A stretch of 64,000 bases of DNA from 1-14-0-10-45-29 sp041650255 (lineage in GTDB: Archaea; Micrarchaeota; Micrarchaeia; Anstonellales; Anstonellaceae), in NCBI GenBank assembly GCA_041650255.1, contig JBAZLL010000002.1:62001-126000 (forward strand), in the 5' to 3' direction. The translations under genes were made by a program, and so were the position numbers. The stretch's first letter is position 1. Each line of letters opens with the position of its first letter. Below are positions 1-8,526 of this stretch, one piece after another. The notes below the pieces were generated by a model that saw only the letters and a program-made list of their open reading frames with translations, did no database searches and was not told the origin of the DNA.

Positions 1-240
1 AGGAATGCGCAAATCGTCCATTTGCATTTCTCGAATTGTTTCAATATATTTGTTTGTCACCTGTGCAACATCAATATTCCACGGGTCAATATTGTTTAGC
101 ATTACCATCTCGTAAAGTAGCTCGCGCCAAGTGGGAATTTGCACCATGCGCTCAAGGTTTGTGTCCTGAAGCTGTTCTTTTGAAATCTGTTCAGTCAGCG
201 TCTGCTCGCGCTGTACGCCTGTCATTTGCCCATCCGACAT
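1..240 (-). CDS. scpA: Segregation and condensation protein A (kleisin), N-terminal part
   Basis: Partial gene running off the left edge; the first 80 residues are visible. ScpA is the kleisin that bridges the heads of an SMC dimer in chromosome condensation and segregation. The diagnostic stretch lies at residues 41-80: LLYEMVMLNNIDPWNIDV followed by TNKYIETIREMQMDDLRI. This matches the family pattern of a helix, a DPWxID motif and a following helix that contacts the SMC neck. About 40 less conserved residues precede it. The ATG at 240 is supported by a TATA-like box on the minus strand (AGTATTTATATTGG, about 260-273) roughly 26 nt upstream, so the mRNA is probably leaderless. No smc partner lies in the window; it may be beyond the left edge. 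Confidence 0.88.
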   Translation of the reverse strand, partial: MSDGQMTGVQREQTLTEQISKEQLQDTNLERMVQIPTWRELLYEMVMLNNIDPWNIDVAQVTNKYIETIREMQMDDLRIP

Positions 241-450
241 GAAAGCATAATCTTCAATAACCAATATAAATACTGGGTAAAACGGTGGTTAAAGAAAAAA
301 TTATATGTGTCAAATTCGGCTCTCGTAAGTACGGGATAACCCAATTATTTCACCATATATCACATATTCCCATATTTTTTTGGCAAAATTACTCAATTTG
401 AATACTGTTTTTAATTTTGAGCCAAAAATCCAATTTGTGGAGTTTTGAAT

Positions 451-1044
451 ATGGATAAAATTTCAGAGCTTGAAAAAACAAAAGGAAAAATTTTGCAGGA
501 GCTTGAATGCCCTCTCAAAGCCAGTGCAACCAATCTTGTTTTTGGCAAGGGAAATGTAAATGCAAAAGTGATGATTATCGGCGAAGCTCCCGGAAAGAAC
601 GAGGATTTACAGGGAATTCCTTTTGTGGGAAAGGCGGGAAAAAATTTGGACGAATATCTAAAGTTTGCAAATTTGAGCCTTGAAAAAGTGTATATTGCTA
701 ACATTCTCAAGTACCGCCCGCCACAAAATCGCAATCCCACCAACGACGAAATCGCAGGGCACACTCCATATCTTTTGGAGCAGATAAAAATTATTTCGCC
801 CGATGTTTTGGTGCCTCTTGGAAATTTTGCGGCAAAATTTGTTTTGGGCGGTTTTTCTGCGGGTGGAATGAAAAATGTTGAGGGCATTTCAAAATTGCAC
901 GGACAAAAACTTGAAGTAAAATTTGAGAGCCGAAAAATTTTGGTCTATCCGATGTATCATCCGGCGGCGGCAATTTACAATAGAAAGTTGATTGAGGAAT
1001 TAAAGTCTGATTTTGTACAACTGGGAAAAATTCTCAAACAATAA
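451..1044 (+). CDS. Type-4 uracil-DNA glycosylase, Fe-S ligands missing
   Basis: Base-excision repair enzyme of the family-4 uracil-DNA glycosylases, which remove uracil from DNA. Motif 1 (GEAPGKNED, residues 44-52), the following GIPFVGKAG segment and the late YHPAA motif are all present, and 197 residues is the usual size. The start is the ATG at 451 with GGAG at 439-442; a TTG at 445 is too close to that site. Unusually, the four cysteines that hold a 4Fe-4S cluster in the A. fulgidus-type enzyme are mostly gone: by alignment they correspond to Glu17, Cys20, Tyr88 and His104, and Cys20 is the only cysteine in the protein. It should still fold as a UDG but cannot bind the cluster in the standard way. 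It converges with the flippase gene. Confidence 0.88.
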   Translation: MDKISELEKTKGKILQELECPLKASATNLVFGKGNVNAKVMIIGEAPGKNEDLQGIPFVGKAGKNLDEYLKFANLSLEKVYIANILKYRPPQNRNPTNDEIAGHTPYLLEQIKIISPDVLVPLGNFAAKFVLGGFSAGGMKNVEGISKLHGQKLEVKFESRKILVYPMYHPAAAIYNRKLIEELKSDFVQLGKILKQ

Positions 1045-1067
1045 ATCAAAAATACTAAAAATATTTT

Positions 1068-2663
1068 TCATCCCGTATATTTACAAAGCGCATCCGAAAC
1101 CGGCTTCAAATAAGACACAACGATTCCAAGTTTGTTCTTTTCCAAAAATACATAAATCATGTGCCAGTCTTTTGCATTAATACCTTTCACGACAAGGAAC
1201 GCAATGCCATAAATCACATAGCTTATGCAAACCGCTATCACAAGCTGAATTATTCCCTGCATTGAAAAATCAAATATTGAGCCCATTCCCGGCAAAGCGA
1301 TAAAGCTCAATCCGACCATAACCGCGCCTGCGGCAAACGCTTTAAGAATGTCTGGATGAAGTCTTGCTCCAACCATTTGCCTTGCCTTAATCACGGCGTA
1401 AGATTCTCCTATGACTGCGGCAATCGAGCTTGCAATCGCGGCACCCAAAACCCCAATTATGGGTATAAGCACAATATTAAGTACGACGTTCAGCCCTACT
1501 GCAATCGCACTCACCACAAGCAATATCTTTACGTGTCCACGCGCGAGCAATGCGTTTCTGCTTGAAATGGATACAAGAGTCGAAATCACAAACGGCGCAA
1601 ATGCCCATACAAGCCATGCGTTTTCCCAATAAGGCTTTGCCATTATCTGCAAAATCGGGGCGGAGAAAATTAGGAACATACAAAGGAACGGAATTCCAAG
1701 ATACATCGTCCATCTCGTGGTTTCGCGAATTATATTGCTTGTAAATTCATTTTTGGCTTCAAAATGTTCAACGAGCATTGGTTGTTGTACATCGCTAATT
1801 GGAGAAAATATCATCGGTCCGATATTTCTTACAATCAGTACAACTGCTGAATATCCGGCGACCACTCCCGGGTTTTCCCCAAGGAAAATGCCAATCATGA
1901 GCACATCAATCTGTGTCACAAGCGTGTCCAGCATTCCGCTGATATAAACCGGCAAGCCGAACGCCGCGTCCCTTCTCAGAATTCCAAAATCAAATTTGGC
2001 GGCATTTTCATGCTCTTTGAATTTGCCGTAAATATGCCACATCATATACATGGCAACTATTGCCTGTGATGCGGCAAACGCACCCATTATCGTATAAGCG
2101 GTTCCAATTCCCGCGGCAATAACTCCGCCGATAAGAATTACTTTGAGTACTGCCATTGCCGCACTAGCCGCCGATGAAACTCCAAACTGCTTGAGTGCAT
2201 TGAGTGTCGAGCCCAAATAAACCAAAAATATCAAACCTGTCATTCCAATCATGCAAAGTGGTATCAACGGAATAATCCCCGCGCCATAATAATCTGCAAA
2301 AGTCTGCTCGAATATTACTGCAAAAATCGCGACAATTATGCAAATACCCGCAAGCGCGGCAATGGACGTCCAAATCTGGGTTTTCACTTTGCCGAACTCT
2401 TTTTTCACCATATATGCAGGTATGTATCTTATCGCCGCAACCGAAAGTCCGAGCCCACAAAACGAGCTTAGTGTAATTGCAATCGCGTTTGCCTCAAAAA
2501 ACAAGTCTGCCTGCGCGGGCAATAAAAAATTGATTATAAGAAGGGTGGTGATGAAACTTATCGCCTTAATTATCCCCATAGAGCCGAATTTGTAAAGCGT
2601 GCCTTTTGCAAATGTGTCAACAAGCGCGTGTTTCTCCTTTTGCGGTGCAGTCATCTCTTCCAT
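1068..2663 (-). CDS. Polysaccharide/oligosaccharide flippase, MOP superfamily (Wzx/PST-like)
   Basis: Integral membrane protein of about 531 residues with some 14 predicted hydrophobic helices. It resembles the Wzx/RfbX-type flippases that move lipid-linked glycans across the membrane. The early TM1-TM2 region (GIIKAISFITTLLIINFLLP), the charged loop KKEFGKVKTQ and the late SISSRNALLARGHVK loop are typical. The start is ATG 2663 (alternative ATG 2654); a TTG at 2666 is less likely. The 14-bp tandem repeats directly upstream each supply a GGTAGGAAG sequence, and the last could act as ribosome-binding site. The neighbouring phosphohexomutase, nucleotidyltransferase and GlcNAc-1-P transferase suggest a role in surface glycan or N-glycan assembly. 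The substrate cannot be read from sequence. Confidence 0.85.
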   Translation of the reverse strand: MEEMTAPQKEKHALVDTFAKGTLYKFGSMGIIKAISFITTLLIINFLLPAQADLFFEANAIAITLSSFCGLGLSVAAIRYIPAYMVKKEFGKVKTQIWTSIAALAGICIIVAIFAVIFEQTFADYYGAGIIPLIPLCMIGMTGLIFLVYLGSTLNALKQFGVSSAASAAMAVLKVILIGGVIAAGIGTAYTIMGAFAASQAIVAMYMMWHIYGKFKEHENAAKFDFGILRRDAAFGLPVYISGMLDTLVTQIDVLMIGIFLGENPGVVAGYSAVVLIVRNIGPMIFSPISDVQQPMLVEHFEAKNEFTSNIIRETTRWTMYLGIPFLCMFLIFSAPILQIMAKPYWENAWLVWAFAPFVISTLVSISSRNALLARGHVKILLVVSAIAVGLNVVLNIVLIPIIGVLGAAIASSIAAVIGESYAVIKARQMVGARLHPDILKAFAAGAVMVGLSFIALPGMGSIFDFSMQGIIQLVIAVCISYVIYGIAFLVVKGINAKDWHMIYVFLEKNKLGIVVSYLKPVSDALCKYTG

Positions 2664-2664
2664 C

Positions 2665-2730
2665 AAAATCTTCCTACCAAAATCTTCCTACCAAAATCTT
2701 CCTACCAAAATCTTCCTACCAAAATCTTCC
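2665..2730. repeat. 14-bp tandem repeat array upstream of the flippase gene
   Basis: Four perfect copies of AAAATCTTCCTACC (2665-2720) and a fifth partial copy (to about 2730-2734). On the minus strand each unit reads GGTAGGAAGATTTT, so purine-rich ribosome-binding-site-like sequence is repeated just before the flippase start codon. Period and copies were read directly. The function is unknown; slippage could change leader length. Confidence 0.9.
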
Positions 2731-2798
2731 AAATCCAAATCTTTCTATCAATTAACCTCTTATCTGGCATAAATCTGTAGAATATCAAATTGCCTGCT

Positions 2799-4244
2799 AT
2801 GCTTTATAACGATTATCTGCCAAAACGCCTCATGGTTCTCTCATTGGGCACGAACGGAGTGCGGGCAAAATTTGACGAACTAAATGCCGGTGCCGCATCT
2901 GATTTTGCATACGCATTTGCCAAATTTTGCATAAAAGAGGCAAAAAAGAAAAATGTAAAATTGGGGCTCGGGCAAAAGAAAAATGTAAAAATAGGGCTTG
3001 CCCGCGACATGAGAAAAACTTCTCCCTGCCTTTTTGACGCGGTTGCATCCGCAATAATGGAAGCAGGATGCGATGTTTTGGATTTCGGGCTTATTCCCTC
3101 TCCGGTTGCGGAATGGGCGCTTGCGCACTACAAAGCAGACGGGCTCATAATAGTCACCGCGTCCCATAATCCGCCGGAGTGGAATGCCCTAAAGTTCGTG
3201 GATAAAAACGGTGTCGCGGTTTCGCGCGAGCGCGGGGAAAATTTTGGAGAATATTTGGAAAAGCCGCACGCTCCGGCCCTTGACTGGAAAGAAATTGGAA
3301 AAATTCAGAAGATAAATACGGTTTTGGATGATTATTCAAAAGACGTGCTTGCAAACATTGACAAGAAAAAAATAAAAAAACTCAAAATAGTTGCGGACCC
3401 CGGAAACGGCACATCAACCCTTATTGCACCCGCTCTTCTTCGCTCTCTTGGCGCGCAAGTGATTGTGATAAACGAACCTCTTGACGGCACATTTCCAAAC
3501 CGGCTTTCCGAGCCGGCAGAGGCGAATTTGCAGCAACTCATAAAAAAAGTAAAGGAAACAAAATCCGATTTTGGAGTTGCATGGGATGGCGATGCCGACC
3601 GAACAACATTTGTAGATGAAAAGGGAAGATGGATTGTCGGGGACAAATGCGTTGCAATTTCGGCCAAATGGGCTTTAATGAACGAAAAAAATGCAAAAGA
3701 AAAAATGGTTGCGACCACTTCCGCCACTTCAAAAGTAGTGGAAGACATCGCATCCGCATTCGGGGCAAAAACATTATACACCGACGTTGGCGCCCCCTAT
3801 CTGGCTGAGCAGATGTGCAAACTTATTTCAAAAATGGTATCCGGCGGGGAAGAAGTCGGCGGCATCGTTTATCCTAAATTCTCCCTTGCAAAAGACGGAA
3901 TATTTGCATCCTGCAAATTAATGGAAATAGTTTCCCAAAAGCCGCTCTCGCAGTGGCTCGATGAGCTTCCCTCCTATTACAATTCAAAGACAAAAATAAG
4001 TGCAAACGCAAAGCAAAAGCAAACCGCGCTAAACTCTATTATTCAGAAAGCAAAATCAAATGCAAATGGTTCGCTCATCCCCCTCATCGGCGGTTTCCGC
4101 TTAAATTTCAAGGACTCATGGGTGCTTGTCCGTGCATCCGGCACAGAAGATTATATTCGCATATTCGCGGAAGGAAAAAGCGAGAAGCAAGCGCAAGAGC
4201 TTATGAATGAATATAAAAAGTTGGTTGAACAAAATCTAAATTAG
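2799..4244 (+). CDS. Phosphohexomutase (phosphoglucosamine/phosphomanno-mutase family)
   Basis: Alpha-D-phosphohexomutase that interconverts hexose-6- and hexose-1-phosphates, feeding sugar-nucleotide synthesis. All four family signatures are seen in order: an N-terminal LGTNGVR, the phosphoserine loop TASHNPPEWNALK, the metal loop DGDADRTTF, the sugar-binding GEEVGGI, and the C-terminal phosphate-binding RASGTEDYIR. The length (481 residues) is somewhat above the usual 450 because of a Lys-rich insertion after the first helix, where the sequence KKKNVKLGLGQ is followed by a near-duplicate (QKKNVKIGL). The start is uncertain. ATG 2799 has a weak TATA-like CATAAATC 28 nt upstream. ATG 2832 lies 26 nt after TTTATAAC and gives an N-terminus closer to the family norm. 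The specificity (GlcN, Man or Glc) is undetermined. Confidence 0.88.
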   Translation: MLYNDYLPKRLMVLSLGTNGVRAKFDELNAGAASDFAYAFAKFCIKEAKKKNVKLGLGQKKNVKIGLARDMRKTSPCLFDAVASAIMEAGCDVLDFGLIPSPVAEWALAHYKADGLIIVTASHNPPEWNALKFVDKNGVAVSRERGENFGEYLEKPHAPALDWKEIGKIQKINTVLDDYSKDVLANIDKKKIKKLKIVADPGNGTSTLIAPALLRSLGAQVIVINEPLDGTFPNRLSEPAEANLQQLIKKVKETKSDFGVAWDGDADRTTFVDEKGRWIVGDKCVAISAKWALMNEKNAKEKMVATTSATSKVVEDIASAFGAKTLYTDVGAPYLAEQMCKLISKMVSGGEEVGGIVYPKFSLAKDGIFASCKLMEIVSQKPLSQWLDELPSYYNSKTKISANAKQKQTALNSIIQKAKSNANGSLIPLIGGFRLNFKDSWVLVRASGTEDYIRIFAEGKSEKQAQELMNEYKKLVEQNLN

Positions 4245-4264
4245 CAAATAACGGTGATTTATTC

Positions 4265-4966
4265 ATGAAAGCAATTCTGGTATGTGGAGGGCTCGGAACA
4301 AGGCTTCGGCCTCACACTCTTAGCACTCCAAAGCCCATGCTCAAATTAGGCTCGCGACCAATCGTTTATTATCTAATTGAGCTTCTCAAAAAGAACGGAG
4401 TATCTGATATTTATCTCACAATCGGCTATCTCAAAGAACAATTCAAAACCTATTTTGGCGACGGCTCAAAATTCGGCGTTCGCATACATTATGCGGAAGA
4501 GGAGGAAAATCTCAATACTGCAGGTTCCACTCTCTCAATCAAAAACGAATTCAAGGACACTTTCATCGTAATGATGGGCGACCATTTCACGGAAATTGAT
4601 TTGAGAAAAATGATGAAATTTCATAAAGAAAAGGGCGGCATTGCCACGATGGGACTAAAATCAATCGAAACCCAGATAGAATATGGCGTTGTGGAAATAA
4701 ATGAAAAATGCCACATAAAACAATTTATCGAAAAGCCGAAAATCCAAAATTACATAAACACCGGAATATACGTTTTTGAGCCGCAAATATTTGATTACAT
4801 AAAAGAGAAAGAGGACTTTGCAAAAAACGTTTTTCCCCGCCTTCTAAAAGAGAAAAAACAAATCAACGGCTATTCATTTGAGGAAAGATGGCTGGACATC
4901 GGGCAAGCCGAAGACTACGAGAAGGCGCATAAACTTTTTACTGAAAAAGAGAAAGCGAAAAAATAA
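4265..4966 (+). CDS. Sugar-1-phosphate nucleotidyltransferase
   Basis: NTP-transferase that joins a sugar-1-phosphate to a nucleotide, producing activated sugars for glycan synthesis. The N-terminal signature GGLGTRLRPHT (residues 8-18) with PKPM just after it binds the nucleotide; MGDHF holds the metal-binding aspartate and EKP (in QFIEKPKIQ) is the sugar-site motif. At 233 residues it is a minimal catalytic domain without the left-handed beta-helix of the acyl/acetyl-transferase fusions. A GGTGATT ribosome-binding site sits 6 nt before the ATG. It follows the phosphohexomutase by 20 bp, so the two are probably one operon and act in sequence. Specificity (GDP-Man, UDP-Glc or dTDP-Glc type) is not decidable from the motifs. 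Confidence 0.88.
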   Translation: MKAILVCGGLGTRLRPHTLSTPKPMLKLGSRPIVYYLIELLKKNGVSDIYLTIGYLKEQFKTYFGDGSKFGVRIHYAEEEENLNTAGSTLSIKNEFKDTFIVMMGDHFTEIDLRKMMKFHKEKGGIATMGLKSIETQIEYGVVEINEKCHIKQFIEKPKIQNYINTGIYVFEPQIFDYIKEKEDFAKNVFPRLLKEKKQINGYSFEERWLDIGQAEDYEKAHKLFTEKEKAKK

Positions 4967-4994
4967 AACTAAAAAAAATTTGAAAAAAATAGAC

Positions 4995-5975
4995 TCAATA
5001 TTTCCCAAAGTATATTACGACAAAAATCGCAATCACAGTTTCAATTCCAACGCAAACAAGCACCAAATTCTTTTCAGTCAGCCCGCCGAAAATGGTTAAA
5101 ATCAAATCCGCAAAGCCGCGAATTTTTCCTTTTGGCGCGCGAAGCTTTCCATCCTTACCAAGCTCCGCAAAGCTTTTTGGGAATCCATTTAATGCTTTCA
5201 AAAACCAGTCAATAATGTAGGGCAGCATCAAAATAACTCCTGCCGATTTCAAGCTTGACAATATTACCGCCGCCCCAATCGCCGCTCCGATTGTAAGCGT
5301 GCCGACATCTCCCAAAAAGGCGCGTGCGGGATACCAGCTAAATTTCAAAAATCCAATGAGTGCTCCAAGCATCGCAACGGACAAAACAGACATCTCAATC
5401 TGCCCATGCATAAACGACAAAATTGACAATGCCGCGAAAATAATAATTCCCATTGACACTTCAAGCCCGTTAAATCCGGCAAGCATATTCGTCAAATTTG
5501 AGCAAACGGCAATCGCCAGCGGGACAAGCAAAATCGCATAAAGAATGCCAAAATCAATTCCTCCAACAAATGGAATTGAAATAATGCTCTGCCCGCCTGC
5601 CATTTCTATCGCAACAAGAGGTACTGCCGCCGCCAGGGGAAGAAGCGCTTTTACAACTTGTCCGACATCCACAAGGTCGTCATAAATTCCAATAATAGCT
5701 ACGATACAAACAGTAAGCAATGCCGCCATTATACCCGCAAGCTCAAAATTGAATCCGAAAAACAAGTGCAAAATAATTCCAACCAAAGCGGAGCCGACAA
5801 ATCCCGCAACGATTGCGATGCCTCCCATCTCAACCACTTCGGGCTTTTCTTCCTTGTGCATGTCTTTGCCGACAATTCCGGCAAGCTTAAGTTTTGCAAT
5901 CACTTTGCCAGCCAAAAACATGGTTGAGATAACCGCGCTAAAAAACACAATTGCAAGAAAAACAAGTTGTTCCAT
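4995..5975 (-). CDS. UDP-GlcNAc:polyprenyl-phosphate GlcNAc-1-phosphate transferase (GPT/MraY family)
   Basis: Membrane enzyme with about 10 hydrophobic helices that transfers a HexNAc-1-phosphate from a UDP-sugar to a polyprenyl (dolichyl) phosphate, the first step of lipid-linked glycan assembly. Family motifs are intact: an acidic DDLVD in loop 2 (GIYDDLVDV), the cytosolic NLTNMLAGFNGLE and the FLGDVGT motif that holds the Mg-binding aspartate. The sequence is closer to the archaeal/eukaryotic DPAGT1/AglH type than to bacterial MraY. It converges with the nucleotidyltransferase and belongs functionally with the flippase and sugar-activation genes. The start is ATG 5975. HMG-CoA reductase, the entry to polyprenol synthesis, lies upstream on the same strand, 35 bp away. 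Confidence 0.88.
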   Translation of the reverse strand: MEQLVFLAIVFFSAVISTMFLAGKVIAKLKLAGIVGKDMHKEEKPEVVEMGGIAIVAGFVGSALVGIILHLFFGFNFELAGIMAALLTVCIVAIIGIYDDLVDVGQVVKALLPLAAAVPLVAIEMAGGQSIISIPFVGGIDFGILYAILLVPLAIAVCSNLTNMLAGFNGLEVSMGIIIFAALSILSFMHGQIEMSVLSVAMLGALIGFLKFSWYPARAFLGDVGTLTIGAAIGAAVILSSLKSAGVILMLPYIIDWFLKALNGFPKSFAELGKDGKLRAPKGKIRGFADLILTIFGGLTEKNLVLVCVGIETVIAIFVVIYFGKY

Positions 5976-6010
5976 TTGTATGCCTCATTTTAATTTTATT
6001 TTGCACTCCT

Positions 6011-7300
6011 CTACCGTTTCTTTCTTATTTGCGACAGCGCATTTTTCGCGCCTTCCGCATTCATCATTTTATTTTCCTGCATCCATTGTACAACCGCATC
6101 CATCTCGCCAGCTTTTGCTCCGGCGGCAGTTGCGATGTTTTTTGCATGAAGCTTCATGTGTCCTTTCTGTATTCCTTCAAGCGCCAATGCCCGCAAAGCC
6201 GCAAAATTTTGCGCAAGCCCGACAGATGCCAGCACTTGTGCAAACTCGCCGGAGTTTGTTACTCCGAGCATCTTTAGGCACATTTTGGCGGTCAAGTTCA
6301 CTCCCAAGGAGCCGCCGATTGTTCCGACCGGCATCGGAATAAGTATTTTTCCCTCAATATCCCCGTCCGGGGTTTTTCTAAATGTTGTGAGCGCCCCATT
6401 CTTCAGAGCCGAATAGGAATGCGCGCCGGCTTCCACTGCTCTCCAGTCATTTCCGCAGGCAACAAGCACGGCGTCAATTCCATTCATTACTCCCTTGTTA
6501 TGAGTTGCCCGCCGATACGGGTCTGCCATTGCCATGCTCCAGCAGTCAAGTATTGCCTCAACGCCTTCATCTCCGTCCACATCTTCTGCTTTCCAAACAG
6601 CAATAGCAGATGCCATTCTTCGCGTTGCAAGATTTGACACAATTTTGAGCCTAACGTTTCCACCCGAAATTTCCGCCAAATCAGGCGCAATTTTTTCAAG
6701 CAGTGTGTTCACCGCGTTTGCGCCCATCGCGTCGGAAACATCAATCGCAAATTCAACAATAATCATTTTTCCCCTGTCGGTTGCAATGGTGCGCGTACTT
6801 ACCTCTTTCACTCCGCCGCCGTATTTGTGCAAATGGGAGGCGTATTCGTCCGCCTTTTCAAATATTTTTTTATTCGCGGAATTTAATTTCTCAATAGACT
6901 TTTTCACATCCTTCATTCCCACAAGCTGAACCTGTCCAATCATGACCGAGCCCGTATAAGAAGTGCGAAATCCGCCCGTGCCTCTTGCAAGTTTTGCCGC
7001 ATTGGATGCGGCGGCAACCACGGATGCCTCTTCAATCGCCATCGGAACAACTGTTTCGCGTCCGTTAATGATAAAATTGGGTGCAATGGAGAGCGGCAAA
7101 CCGATTGTGCCAATAACATTTTCGCTCATCTTGTCCGCAATTTCAATCGGCAAGGGTCCCTGTTTTTTTAGCAATGCCTGCTCGGAAGAATCAAGCTTGA
7201 ATTCGGCAATAACTTTTTTCTGCCTCTCCTCAATGCTCAATTTATAAAAACCCGACCATTTTGAATCTGTCACATTTTCACCTGAAAAACTCACTTTCAT
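6011..7300 (-). CDS. mvaA: Hydroxymethylglutaryl-CoA reductase, class II
   Basis: Makes mevalonate from HMG-CoA, the committed step to archaeal isoprenoid lipids. The protein is the class II (Pseudomonas mevalonii-like) form: ENVIGTIGLPLSIAPNF near residue 59, then the catalytic Glu in AIEEAS, DAMGANAVNT, the lysine motif NKGVMNGIDAV, the aspartate motif GNDWRAVEAGAHSY and a C-terminal histidine region (GHMKLHAKNIA). The length of 429 is standard. Class II enzymes often use NADH; the cofactor cannot be assigned here. AGGAG lies about 12 nt before ATG 7300. In many archaea the biosynthetic enzyme is class I, so class II suggests replacement or ancient transfer, as also known in Archaeoglobus. 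Confidence 0.95.
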   Translation of the reverse strand: MKVSFSGENVTDSKWSGFYKLSIEERQKKVIAEFKLDSSEQALLKKQGPLPIEIADKMSENVIGTIGLPLSIAPNFIINGRETVVPMAIEEASVVAAASNAAKLARGTGGFRTSYTGSVMIGQVQLVGMKDVKKSIEKLNSANKKIFEKADEYASHLHKYGGGVKEVSTRTIATDRGKMIIVEFAIDVSDAMGANAVNTLLEKIAPDLAEISGGNVRLKIVSNLATRRMASAIAVWKAEDVDGDEGVEAILDCWSMAMADPYRRATHNKGVMNGIDAVLVACGNDWRAVEAGAHSYSALKNGALTTFRKTPDGDIEGKILIPMPVGTIGGSLGVNLTAKMCLKMLGVTNSGEFAQVLASVGLAQNFAALRALALEGIQKGHMKLHAKNIATAAGAKAGEMDAVVQWMQENKMMNAEGAKNALSQIRKKR

Positions 7301-7371
7301 CTGAAAAACTTACTCCTAAACAGGCTATTAAACCTTCGTTAGTACCGCCCAAAATTTCGGCACCTGTCCAA

Positions 7372-8472
7372 TTATTCATTCATCTTCCTTACAATCTCTT
7401 CAATCGACGCATCCGTTCTTATCGCCGTGTCCTTAAAAGTAGTCCTGCACGCATAAAATCCGCTCTCTTTAAGCCGGGAAACAACATCGTCAATCTTTGC
7501 CGGCTTCACCTTATATTTTGAGCAAATCGTATGCAGATTATAATAAAACGCCCCTGCCTGCGACTCCTCATATATTCTCTGCAAATATTTTGCCAGCACT
7601 TCTGAATCCATATACTTTCTTTGAGCCAGATTTTTCATCATGCTCTCAACTGTTTGCGGCTCAAATAATTTTGAGCCCCACATCTGTCCCGCCCAAGTCA
7701 TATTTTTGCCGCATTGAGGGCACAACTCATTGGGAAATTGTGCGCTTATCTCATGAAAAAGGCAACTCGGACAAAAAGAAGAATAGTGCATTGATTTTTT
7801 CGCGGACTCAACCGCTCCCTTTGCGCTCTTTTTCACTCTCGCCAATATTTTGAAATAGTGCCTGTGCGAAATGCAAAATTGCGGCTCAAATTCCCATTCA
7901 TATTTGGATGCGGTTTTTGCAATGAACGCCATCAATATCCTAAGCCCGTTCTCATGACAAAGCTCGTTATGCCCTGGTTTTGCCCCGTAATTTTTGTAGC
8001 ATGCCTGTGCATGTGCGCCGCAAAGAACCGCCGTGTCCGTCGCGGTTATGGAAATAAATTTTTGCTTCTGTTTCCAATCCGCCCAAAAGAGCGAATCTAT
8101 AAAATGCGCCGGGCTTCCGAACGGGTCAATTTCGCAAAAATCAAAATTTTGTTCCTGTGCAAAAAACTTGTGCGAATTTGTTTCATTCACTTCTCCTTTA
8201 ATCTTATTCAGCTTCAAATTTTTCTCAGTCATTTCACATGCAGTTTTGCTTCTGTCAAAAAACTTTAGCTCGCCGACATTTTCATTTTCAAGTTTGTAGC
8301 GGATACCTCTTACCCCGCTTGCGCAAAATCCGTCCACAAGAACCGGCAATTGAGGCAGTGTGCCAACCCAAAGCGAGCTTATGTCCCGGCAAAATTGCAT
8401 TCTCGGATTATAGAACAGCCCGTCGCCTAGGGATATTTTTGCAAGCCCTTCATTAACGGTTTTAGAGTTCAT
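7372..8472 (-). CDS. trm1: tRNA (guanine26-N2)-dimethyltransferase
   Basis: Trm1 methylates N2 of G26 in tRNA using S-adenosylmethionine. The signature includes VDGFCASGVRGIRY (SAM-binding loop), the catalytic EIDPFGSPAHFIDS and ATDTAVLCG, and a C-terminal zinc module with CPSC and CPQC pairs. At 366 residues it has the usual archaeal size. The start ATG 8472 faces the EPSP-synthase-like gene across a 54-bp divergent promoter with TATA-like sequence usable on both strands. tRNA-Ser in this window carries G at position 26, a plausible substrate. Confidence 0.93.
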   Translation of the reverse strand: MNSKTVNEGLAKISLGDGLFYNPRMQFCRDISSLWVGTLPQLPVLVDGFCASGVRGIRYKLENENVGELKFFDRSKTACEMTEKNLKLNKIKGEVNETNSHKFFAQEQNFDFCEIDPFGSPAHFIDSLFWADWKQKQKFISITATDTAVLCGAHAQACYKNYGAKPGHNELCHENGLRILMAFIAKTASKYEWEFEPQFCISHRHYFKILARVKKSAKGAVESAKKSMHYSSFCPSCLFHEISAQFPNELCPQCGKNMTWAGQMWGSKLFEPQTVESMMKNLAQRKYMDSEVLAKYLQRIYEESQAGAFYYNLHTICSKYKVKPAKIDDVVSRLKESGFYACRTTFKDTAIRTDASIEEIVRKMNE

Positions 8473-8526
8473 GTAAATTTATGGCAAAAAATAGCTATTA
8501 AAACCTCCTATCCGTTTCTCATTGCA
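8473..8526. promoter_or_regulatory. Divergent promoter of trm1 and the EPSPS-like gene
   Basis: A 54-bp spacer holding a single AT-rich core around ATAGCTATTAAAA (8491-8503). Read rightwards, CTATTAAAA is centred 28 nt before ATG 8527; read leftwards, TTTTAATAG is centred 27 nt before ATG 8472. Both genes are therefore probably leaderless and share one TBP-binding region. Confidence 0.55.
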
